A DNA stretch of 64,000 nt from Desulfoarculaceae bacterium (GTDB lineage Bacteria; Desulfobacterota; Desulfobulbia; Desulfobulbales; Desulfocapsaceae), in assembly GCA_019429465.1 (NCBI GenBank), contig JAHYIV010000006.1:1-64000 (forward strand). Direction: 5' to 3'. The position numbers and the translations under genes were made by a program. The stretch's first letter is position 1. Every line of letters begins with the position of its first letter. The notes beneath the pieces are model-generated. The model was not told the DNA's origin, ran no database searches, and worked only from the letters and a program-made list of their open reading frames with translations. Below, piece after piece: positions 54,681 through 61,367 of the stretch.

Positions 54681-54758
54681 AAGTGCCTTACAGATTATTT
54701 TCTTGCAAAAAAACAAGAAAATAATCTGTAAGGCACTTAGCCCGTTTACCGGGGTTAG
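54680..54758 (-). repeat. Family C hairpin element, copy 4
   Basis: A well-preserved copy: TAAGTGCCTTACAGATTATT, hairpin, then AGGCACTTAGCCCGTTTACC and GGGGTTAG. The arms around AAAAAAACAAG are complementary for over 25 bases. It joins family B copy 6 directly, sharing a TA at the junction. Confidence 0.93.
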
Positions 54759-54809
54759 GCATGATAACATGCCAGGCGCCTATTGGTTGATTAATGGTAG
54801 AGAAGCTTT

Positions 54810-55628
54810 ATGCAACCCCTTGAATTTCTAAAATTTACCCCGAAGATGAATTGCGGGAAATGTGGCTATGCCGCCTGTCTGGCATTTGCGGCGGCGGTGA
54901 CCAAGGGTGGAGAGTCCCCCGGGAAGTGTCCTTATGTAGACGTGCAAGCTCTTGGTGGCAAATTCGCCATGAGTGACAGTGGGGGTGGCGGTCGGTCTGG
55001 TCTTGCCGGGCTGCCGGCTGAAAAAGATATGGCCCTTGTCGCTCATCTGAAAGGCAAGGTGCGGGAGGTGGATTTTTCTGTTGCCGCGCCTGCACTGGGC
55101 TGTGGCTGGTCGGGCCCTGAAACAAATTGTCTGCATTTTCGTTATCTCGGTCAGGATGTGACCCTCTCCGGTGCGGACTTGTTTATTGGCGGACAAGAGA
55201 TTGAAGATCCCCGTGATCAGATTCTGCTCTATAATTACATCTACTATGGCGGTGGCGATGTCAGCACTGGAGAATGGGTGGGGATGGAATCCTTGCCGAA
55301 CTCTATCTCCAAAGTACGCACCTTGCGGGTCTATTGTGAGGAGCGGATTGCCGGCTATTTTTGTGGAAGAGAGGCCCTGCTCAGGCAGTGCGCTGCCAGG
55401 ATTGAAGCGGTGCCAAGAGAGGACCTGGAACAGAACTGTTCCGCCGCCTTTGAGGTAGCGGTACTGCCGCACCTGCCCATCGTTCTGCTTTTCTGGGATG
55501 AAGAGCCTGAAGATGGATTTCTCTCCAGGGTCAAGATTCTTTATAACCGGAATGTGTTGACTGTTCTCGATATAGAGTCGCTGGTTTTTGCCTCGGAACG
55601 GTTGGCCGAACATTTAGTGTCTTACTGA
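54810..55628 (+). CDS. DUF3786 protein with N-terminal Fe-S motif
   Basis: The 272-residue product begins with a 4Fe-4S motif (MNCGKCGYAACLAF...GKCPYV; cysteines at about residues 15, 18, 23 and 40), like that in the acetyl-CoA synthase/CODH small subunits, followed by a DUF3786 domain (LLYNYIYYGGGDVSTGEWVGM). The family is common in sulfate reducers and other anaerobes; its reaction is unknown. The last codons (LVSY) and the TGA at 55626 lie inside family C copy 5, so its C-terminus and stop come from the repeat. Confidence 0.85.
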   Translation: MQPLEFLKFTPKMNCGKCGYAACLAFAAAVTKGGESPGKCPYVDVQALGGKFAMSDSGGGGRSGLAGLPAEKDMALVAHLKGKVREVDFSVAAPALGCGWSGPETNCLHFRYLGQDVTLSGADLFIGGQEIEDPRDQILLYNYIYYGGGDVSTGEWVGMESLPNSISKVRTLRVYCEERIAGYFCGREALLRQCAARIEAVPREDLEQNCSAAFEVAVLPHLPIVLLFWDEEPEDGFLSRVKILYNRNVLTVLDIESLVFASERLAEHLVSY

Positions 55629-55694
55629 TTATTTTCTTGTTTTTTTGCAAGAAAATAATCAGCGAAAGGCACTTATCCCGTTTACCGGGGTTAG
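55615..55694 (-). repeat. Family C hairpin element, copy 5, forms gene end
   Basis: It begins TAGTGTCTTACTGATTATTT within the last codons of the DUF3786 gene and ends ACCGGGGTTAG. The gene reads through TTA GTG TCT TAC and stops at TGA inside the element. A family B copy follows two bases later. Confidence 0.9.
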
Positions 55695-55695
55695 A

Positions 55696-55781
55696 AGCCG
55701 TTATGAAATAACTTGGCTTTTTATACCTGTTTCGTTACGGCTCTTTCTGCCGTTCCGAATCTTCAAGTGGCCGTATTATTT
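55696..55781 (+). repeat. Family B palindromic element, copy 7 (truncated)
   Basis: The left hairpin half (AGCCGTTATGAAATAACTTG) and middle are present but diverged, and the right end stops at TATTATT where copy 8 begins. It appears to have been cut by the insertion of copy 8. Confidence 0.8.
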
Positions 55782-55784
55782 AGA

Positions 55785-55883
55785 AGCCGTTACGAAATAA
55801 CATGGCCATTTATATCTATTTCGTTACGGCTCCTTATGCCGCTCCGGTCACTAAGATGGCCATGTCATTTTTTTACAGCGGCT
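55785..55883 (+). repeat. Family B palindromic element, copy 8
   Basis: A 99-bp, near-consensus copy from AGCCGTTACGAAATAACATG to TTTACAGCGGCT, 30 bases before the heptose kinase start. The kinase frame extends upstream through it, but that part is repeat-derived. Confidence 0.92.
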
Positions 55884-55913
55884 TATTTACAATGGTGTAG
55901 TGGAGTTGAGAGG

Positions 55914-56909
55914 ATGAACAGCCAGTTAGTGAAATATGTGCCGCGCTTTGCCGGCAGCAGGATCCTGGTGGTCGGTGATATTATTGTCGATCATTTTATT
56001 TGGGGCACTGTCAGCCGGATCTCGCCTGAGGCCCCGGTACCGGTGGTCAATGTGACCAAGGAGGAGATGCTGCTCGGCGGAGGCGCCAATGTCCTGCATA
56101 ATATCTACTCCCTTGGTGGACAGGCGGTGTTGTGCGGTATTATCGGCAATGATGAGATGGGTGGACGCCTGCGACAATTACTGACCAGCCTCGGCACTTC
56201 GACCCAAGGTCTGGTGCAGGGGAGAAGGCCGACCACGGTGAAGACCCGTGTTATTGCGCAGGGCCAGCAGGTGGTCCGTTTTGACCGTGAGCAGACAGGT
56301 GTTCCGTCAGAGTCGACCAGCAACGCTATCCTTGATTTTATCAACAGGAATCTTGCTGACTTTGATGTGGTTATTGTCTCTGATTATTATAAAGGGGTTA
56401 TATCGCAAGCGCTGATGAGCTCTCTGCTGCAAAGGGTGCGGGACGTGGAACAGGAGGGTGGCCGCAGGATTCCGGTGGTGGTTGATCCAAAACCTGAACA
56501 ACCGTCCAGGTTCATAGGGGCAACTATTATTACCCCCAATCATCTGGAAGCAGAAAAGATGGCAGGGATGCGGATCAGCAGTGAACAGGAGTTGAGCCAG
56601 GCGGCAGAGATCCTGCGGGACAAGTTTTCCTGCGAGGCGGTGCTGATCACCCGCAGCGAGGAGGGGATGTCTCTGCTGGAAGCCGGAAAGGAGATGGTGA
56701 CGATTCCCACCATGGCTCGTGAGGTCTTTGATGTGACCGGCGCCGGCGATACGGTGATTGCCACCCTGGCCCTTGGTCTTGCGGCCGGGGCCTCGTTTAC
56801 CGAGGCGGCAACCCTGGCCAATGTGGCAGCGGGGATCGTTGTCGGCAAAATCGGAACGGCGACGGTGAGCAGTGCCGAGATGCTGGCAGAGCTGCATGGC
56901 GAACATTAA
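55914..56909 (+). CDS. ADP-heptose pathway kinase (HldA/RfaE domain I type)
   Basis: From ATG 55914 the 331-residue product is a PfkB-family kinase: ILVVGDIIVDHFIWGTVSRISPEAPVPVV at the N-terminus (landmark VSRISPEAPVPVV), GGGANVLHNI, SDYYKG and the anion-hole/catalytic DVTGAGDTVIATLALGLAAG. This matches the kinase part of RfaE, which phosphorylates heptose 7-phosphate for LPS core. The nucleotidyltransferase half of HldE is absent, so a separate enzyme is needed. The frame is open back to 55713 through family B repeats; 55914 is chosen because GGAG lies eight bases ahead. Confidence 0.92.
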   Translation: MNSQLVKYVPRFAGSRILVVGDIIVDHFIWGTVSRISPEAPVPVVNVTKEEMLLGGGANVLHNIYSLGGQAVLCGIIGNDEMGGRLRQLLTSLGTSTQGLVQGRRPTTVKTRVIAQGQQVVRFDREQTGVPSESTSNAILDFINRNLADFDVVIVSDYYKGVISQALMSSLLQRVRDVEQEGGRRIPVVVDPKPEQPSRFIGATIITPNHLEAEKMAGMRISSEQELSQAAEILRDKFSCEAVLITRSEEGMSLLEAGKEMVTIPTMAREVFDVTGAGDTVIATLALGLAAGASFTEAATLANVAAGIVVGKIGTATVSSAEMLAELHGEH

Positions 56910-56958
56910 GAATGACTTTTCACGAGATAAACATCTTTATGAGAGGAATGGGAGAATA

Positions 56959-57840
56959 ATGGCGTGTAAGAGTATGACCGGTTTTGGCCGGGGCGAGTCC
57001 GCATCTGGCGGCCGGGTGTGGATGGCGGAACTGCGTTGTGTCAATAACCGCTATCTTGATTTGAAAATCAAGATGCCCCAGGGCTATGCCGCCCTCGAGG
57101 AACGGGTCCGCAAAAAGGTGAGCGGCTTTCATCAGCGTGGTCGTGTTGATCTGCTGCTGGCGGTGGCTGGCGATTCTCCTGAGCTGGTGAAGATGCATGT
57201 GAACAGGGAACTGGTCAAGGTCTACAGGGTGGCCATGGCCGAGATCGCCCAAGAGCTGGGCGTGGAGTTGGCAACAGACCTGGCCTTTGTGGCCTCTCGC
57301 CCCGAAGTACTGGTTCAGCAGCAGCAGGGTGAAGAGATGGAAGATGTCTGGCCGTATCTCGAGCAGGCCCTTGATCTGGCCCTTGCTGGTTGTGAAACCA
57401 TGCGCCGCCAGGAAGGAGAGGCCATGGTCCGCGATCTCTCGACGCGCCTGCAGCTCTTTGCTCAGACGATTGACAAGATTGAGGCAGCCATGCCTGAACT
57501 GCTCAGGCAGCGGGAGCAGGTGCTTGGTGAACGCTTGCAGAAACTGCTGGGCAATGTGCAACTTGACCCGCAGCGCTTATGCCAGGAGGTGGCAATCCTG
57601 GCCGACAAAACCGATGTCACCGAGGAGCTCGTCAGGCTGCAGAGTCATATCGGCCAGTTTCATTCCTTCCTGACCGAGAAGGAGGCCGTTGGCAGGAAAC
57701 TGGATTTCCTCCTGCAGGAGTTTCTGCGGGAAGTGAATACCATTGCCTCCAAAATCAATGATGCAGCCATCGCCTATCTGGCGGTTGAGTTGAAGAGTGA
57801 ACTGGAGAAGATGCGCGAGCAGATTCAGAATATTGAGTAG
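56959..57840 (+). CDS. YicC-family endoribonuclease
   Basis: From ATG 56959 the product is 293 residues, the normal length for YicC, starting MACKSMTGFGRGES, the family signature. The C-terminal DUF1732 region (KTDVTEELVRLQSHIGQF, GRKLDFLLQEFLREVNTIASK) is intact. YicC proteins are RNases acting on small-RNA or structured transcripts. The frame is open back to 56872 across the end of the kinase gene, but GGGAGA before 56959 and family length favour the later start. It precedes remA and gmk, a standard order. Confidence 0.93.
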   Translation: MACKSMTGFGRGESASGGRVWMAELRCVNNRYLDLKIKMPQGYAALEERVRKKVSGFHQRGRVDLLLAVAGDSPELVKMHVNRELVKVYRVAMAEIAQELGVELATDLAFVASRPEVLVQQQQGEEMEDVWPYLEQALDLALAGCETMRRQEGEAMVRDLSTRLQLFAQTIDKIEAAMPELLRQREQVLGERLQKLLGNVQLDPQRLCQEVAILADKTDVTEELVRLQSHIGQFHSFLTEKEAVGRKLDFLLQEFLREVNTIASKINDAAIAYLAVELKSELEKMREQIQNIE

Positions 57841-57856
57841 CTGCGACTATCTTAAC

Positions 57857-58001
57857 TAGTGTCTGTCCAGAAATAGGTCATTTCGTTCGAGATCAAGGAC
57901 TGCGAGAAAAATAAGCACAGGCATATGTACGATATTCCGAGCATTATTTTTTGAGCATGACGCAGAGATCGGGCGAAAGGGACATTTATGGACAGACACT
58001 A
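57857..58001. repeat. Family F palindromic element
   Basis: The ends TAGTGTCTGTCCAGAAATAG and GACATTTATGGACAGACACTA are inverted repeats, giving a 145-bp element with a less symmetric middle. Only this copy is in the window. Similar TGTCTGTCC-ended elements are recalled from other delta-group genomes. It lies next to family C copy 6. Confidence 0.75.
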
Positions 58002-58003
58002 AC

Positions 58004-58082
58004 TAACCCCGATGAACGGGATAAGTGCCTTTCGCAGATTATTTTCTAGCAAAAAAACAAGAAAATAATCTGTAAGGCACTA
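58004..58082 (+). repeat. Family C hairpin element, copy 6
   Basis: Near-consensus: TAACCCCGATGAACGGGATA, long hairpin (arm ending TTTTCTAGC, with one change from TTTTCTTGC), GTAAGGCACTA. It ends 13 bases before the remA start, so the hairpin sits in the remA 5' leader. Confidence 0.92.
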
Positions 58083-58095
58083 AAGGTGACAAGGG

Positions 58096-58398
58096 ATGAA
58101 GCTCTTAAATATAGGTTTTGGTAATACGGTTGCCATTGAGCGGGTTATAGCGGTTATTAATGCCGGGTCTTCACCGTCCAGGAAGTTGAAGGAACTGGCC
58201 AGACAGGAGGGAAAACTTCTTGACGTGACTGAGGGCAGGCGGACCCGTTCCATGCTGGTTATGGACTCCAATCATCTGATCCTCTCTTCGGTGCAGCCCG
58301 ATACCATCGGTCAGCGCCTGGCCGCCCTCGAACAGGAAAGCCAGCTGGCAGAATATTATCAGCTGCGGAAGCTGGAAAAAGAGGACAAAAAATCATGA
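58096..58398 (+). CDS. RemA-like (DUF370) regulator
   Basis: The 100-residue product matches the DUF370/RemA family (LLNIGFGNTVAIERVIAVIN, PSRKLKELARQEGKLLDVTEG, VMDSNHLILSSVQPDTIGQRL). RemA is a DNA-binding matrix regulator in Bacillus; the gene is widely found between yicC and gmk, as here. Its stop region overlaps gmk by four bases. AAAGGTGACAAGGG provides the ribosome site, right after family C copy 6. Confidence 0.93.
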   Translation: MKLLNIGFGNTVAIERVIAVINAGSSPSRKLKELARQEGKLLDVTEGRRTRSMLVMDSNHLILSSVQPDTIGQRLAALEQESQLAEYYQLRKLEKEDKKS

Positions 58399-59009
58399 CC
58401 ACAGGAAAATTGTTTATCGTGTCAGCACCATCCGGGGCTGGCAAGACCACTTTGTTGAAGAGAGTGATGGCGGATCTGCCGGGTCTGGCCTTTTCCGTCT
58501 CCCATACTACCAGGCTGCCGCGTGGTGGGGAACAGGACGGGGTTGATTATCATTTTGTCAGCCGTGCCCGGTTTGAGGCCATGCGTGAGCAGGGTTTTTT
58601 TCTGGAATGGGCCGAGGTCCATGGCAATCTCTATGGGACCAGCAGGCCGGCGGTGCTTGATCAATTGGCAAAAGGGCAGGATATCATCCTTGATATAGAT
58701 GTCCAGGGTGCCGCCATTCTGCGCAAGTCGGCGGCCATACCGGCGGCCTCTCTCTTTATTGCCCCGCCTTCTTTGCCGGAACTTGAACGACGTCTGCGTG
58801 GTCGGGGAACAGACAGTGAGGAGACGATCCTTCTCAGATTGAAGAATGCTCGGATGGAGATGCAGGCAGCACCTGACTATGAGTATCTGATCGTCAATGC
58901 GGAACTGGGGCAGGCCATTGACACCCTGAGGGCTATTGTCATTGCCGAGCGCAGCCGGGGACATCGCCTGCCGACAGGGCAACCTATTGCAATTTTGAGT
59001 GAGCTATGA
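58395..59009 (+). CDS. gmk: Guanylate kinase
   Basis: The 204-residue protein has the P-loop SAPSGAGKTTLLKRV, GMP-binding SHTTRLPRGGEQDGVDYHFV and EWAEVHGNLYGTS. It phosphorylates GMP to GDP. It overlaps remA (ATGA) upstream and rlmB (ATGA at 59006) downstream, so yicC-remA-gmk-rlmB are probably one operon. Confidence 0.97.
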   Translation: MTTGKLFIVSAPSGAGKTTLLKRVMADLPGLAFSVSHTTRLPRGGEQDGVDYHFVSRARFEAMREQGFFLEWAEVHGNLYGTSRPAVLDQLAKGQDIILDIDVQGAAILRKSAAIPAASLFIAPPSLPELERRLRGRGTDSEETILLRLKNARMEMQAAPDYEYLIVNAELGQAIDTLRAIVIAERSRGHRLPTGQPIAILSEL

Positions 59010-59809
59010 AAGAGAGGAAGGCTGACAGAGCTGGGCAGAGTCGCTCTATCCGTATGGATGAGGATCTGCTCTGGGGCACGCATCCGGTCTATGAGGCCCT
59101 GCAGCAGGAGCCGGAGAGAATCACCGAGGTCATTCTTCATAATGACCGCAAGGGGTCCAAGCGGGAAGAGATCATTGCGCTGGCCAAGGGGGCTGGGATA
59201 AAACTCTCCTTTGTCGCCTCGATTCAACTGACCGGTCCTGATGCGGATCAGGCCCGTCATCAGGGGGTCGTGGCCAGGACCAGTCAGACGCCGTTGCTCC
59301 CCTTTGATACCCTGCTTGCCAGCTTTGCGGCAGGAGTTGAACGAGGTGAGTCGCCCCGTCTCATTGTCCTTGATTCAATGCAGGATCCGCATAATCTGGG
59401 GGCAATTATCCGTTCAGCCCACGCCGCAGGAATGGATGGAGTCCTGATCACCAGGGAGCGTTCCGCTCCCCTTGGCGGGATCGCGGCCAAGGCCTCTGCC
59501 GGGGCTATTTCCCATATCAATATCTGTCAGGTGGTCAATCTGGCCACTGCCCTGCAGAAATTAAAGAAGGCCGGGGCCTGGATCTTTGGGGCGGTCAAGG
59601 ACGAAGCGGCCCAGTCAATTTATAAAACAGATTTCAACCTTCCGGCCTGCGTGGTTGTCGGCAGTGAGGGGCAGGGGATCAGACCCCTGGTGCGTCAGCA
59701 GTGCGATGTGCTGATCTCTATTCCCATGGAGGGGAATCTCGATTCCCTGAACAGTTCGGTGGCGGCCGGTGTGATCGTCTTTGAGATGCTCAGGCAGAGA
59801 AGCTTGTAA
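59006..59809 (+). CDS. rlmB: 23S rRNA 2'-O-methyltransferase, TrmH/SpoU family (RlmB-like)
   Basis: The 267-residue product has an N-terminal substrate-binding domain (LLWGTHPVYEALQQEPERIT) and a SPOUT domain with the knot motifs VLDSMQDPHNLGAIIRSAHAAG, VGSEGQGIRPLVRQQCD and SIPMEGNLDSLNSSVAAGV. The closest role is Gm2251-type methylation of 23S rRNA. It overlaps gmk by four bases and ends close to the opposite-strand S1 gene. Confidence 0.93.
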   Translation: MKERKADRAGQSRSIRMDEDLLWGTHPVYEALQQEPERITEVILHNDRKGSKREEIIALAKGAGIKLSFVASIQLTGPDADQARHQGVVARTSQTPLLPFDTLLASFAAGVERGESPRLIVLDSMQDPHNLGAIIRSAHAAGMDGVLITRERSAPLGGIAAKASAGAISHINICQVVNLATALQKLKKAGAWIFGAVKDEAAQSIYKTDFNLPACVVVGSEGQGIRPLVRQQCDVLISIPMEGNLDSLNSSVAAGVIVFEMLRQRSL

Positions 59810-59900
59810 GTCTGAAACACGACTCAATTTTCTGTTCCGCAAGCCCAGTATCAGAGGCTCTCGGAACAACGAACAGTCCTCCTTCAAACCTGCTGTCTTT

Positions 59901-61109
59901 TTATCTTCCCTTCTTGGCGGCAATCTTGGCCTGGAGCAAAGCGCCCAGGCTGCCGACAGCGCCTTCCTCTTTTTTTGCAGCCTTCCCTGAGAGGAAATTC
60001 TTATATTCACCCTTTTCTTCCTGCTCTTCAGACTCGCTGCTGACATAATCACCAGGGGCCAGGCTGATCTTTCTGTTTTCCTTATCAACTCCCTCCACCT
60101 TGACCTCAATCTCCTGTCCTTCTTCCAGCACCTCGCGCGGGTGATTGATGCGGCGGCCGCCGCCAAGTCTGGAGATGTGGATCAGGCCGTCAATACCAGG
60201 GGCCAGGGTGACAAAGGCCCCGAAGGCGGTCAGGCGGGCCACTGTTCCTGTATGGATCGACCCCTCGGTAAAGTGATCCTGTACTGTGTCCCAGGGGTTG
60301 GCCAGGGCCTCTTTGAGGCTGAGGGTGATGCGTCCTGCCTGCCAGTCCAGTTTTTTGATCACTGCTGTCACCTCCTGGCCGACGATGAGGTGCTCCTTGA
60401 TATCCTCGACCCGACTCCAGCCGATCTCCGAGATGGGGATCAGGCCGTCGACGCCGCCGATATCGACGAAGGCCCCGAAGTCGCGGATGGAACTGATGGT
60501 GCCCTGCACGGTCCCACCTTCCTGCAGACTCTCCTGCAGGGCTGCTTTCTGGCGCTCCCGTTCCTGCTCCAGCAGGGCCCGGGCTGAGACTACGATGTTG
60601 CGACCATTTTCTTCAAAGCGGGTAATCAGAAAGGTCATGTGGCGGCCGGTGTACTCGGCTCCGGCATCATCAACCCGGTGCAGTCCCATCTGGGAAAAAG
60701 GGCAGAAGGCACGGACCGATCCGCCAATGGTGATGTCAAAACCACCCTTGATCTCTTCCTTGACCAGCCCTGCAACGGGGATGCCGTTCCGCCAGGCCTC
60801 TTCCAGGTGGCTGGTGTCTTTTCCAGAGCCCAGTTTGATGGTAAAGAGCTGTTCTCCGCCAGTTGATTTGAGGAAGTAGACCTCCACCTTGTCGCCGATG
60901 GCAGCGGCCAGCTCGCCGTCTTTGTTCATTAATTCAGAGCTGTTGAGAATTCCTTCATTCTTGCCGCCAACATCAAGAAAAATCGAGTTGCCGCTGAGGC
61001 CAACAATGGTGGCTGTTATCTTCTGGCCTGGTTCCAGGCGGCGCAGTGATTTGGCTGAATTTTCCTGAAACAGATCGGCAAAACTTTGTTCGGTGGAGTC
61101 CTGATTCAT
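59901..61109 (-). CDS. S1 RNA-binding domain protein (ribosomal protein S1-like)
   Basis: From ATG 61109 (MNQDSTEQSFADLFQEN) the product is 402 residues with four S1 domains: ITATIVGLSGNSIFLDVGG, VAGLVKEEIKGGFDITIGG, VQGTISSIRDFGAFVDIGG and TGTVARLTAFGAFVTLAPG. The Ala/Lys-rich tail ends AKIAAKKGR. Compared with six-domain S1 it is short, so it may be a second S1-like protein rather than rpsA. The frame is open upstream to 61307 only because it crosses the family A repeat at 61143-61296; those residues are not native. Confidence 0.92.
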   Translation of the reverse strand: MNQDSTEQSFADLFQENSAKSLRRLEPGQKITATIVGLSGNSIFLDVGGKNEGILNSSELMNKDGELAAAIGDKVEVYFLKSTGGEQLFTIKLGSGKDTSHLEEAWRNGIPVAGLVKEEIKGGFDITIGGSVRAFCPFSQMGLHRVDDAGAEYTGRHMTFLITRFEENGRNIVVSARALLEQERERQKAALQESLQEGGTVQGTISSIRDFGAFVDIGGVDGLIPISEIGWSRVEDIKEHLIVGQEVTAVIKKLDWQAGRITLSLKEALANPWDTVQDHFTEGSIHTGTVARLTAFGAFVTLAPGIDGLIHISRLGGGRRINHPREVLEEGQEIEVKVEGVDKENRKISLAPGDYVSSESEEQEEKGEYKNFLSGKAAKKEEGAVGSLGALLQAKIAAKKGR

Positions 61110-61142
61110 AGGGGTGATACCTTGAGTAGATGTTTGATATGA

Positions 61143-61296
61143 GTAACTATCCAGCAGCACCTCATCTGCTTTGTCATCGGCCTGCTTATGTACGAACCAG
61201 TACACTTCGCAGGCCTCTTTCTCGCATATGAGGCACTGCTGAATAGTTACGTGACATGTGTTTTGACATTTTCCCGGCATTAAGCTGGATAGTTTC
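61143..61296 (+). repeat. MITE-like repeat, family A copy 4 (complete, perfect TSD)
   Basis: A 154-bp copy with ends GTAACTATCCAGC and GCTGGATAGTTTC (one mismatch). It is flanked by perfect direct 8-mers TGATATGA at 61135-61142 and 61297-61304, the best insertion evidence in the window. An inverted second copy of the left end (ATGAGGCACTGCTGAATAGT) occurs about 50 bases before the right end. It is 33 bases upstream of the S1-domain gene start. Confidence 0.95.
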
Positions 61297-61367
61297 TGAT
61301 ATGACAAAGAGAGAATGAAAAAAGCATACTACCATCAAAAGGAAAAAAATTAAAATCAAAAAGAGGA

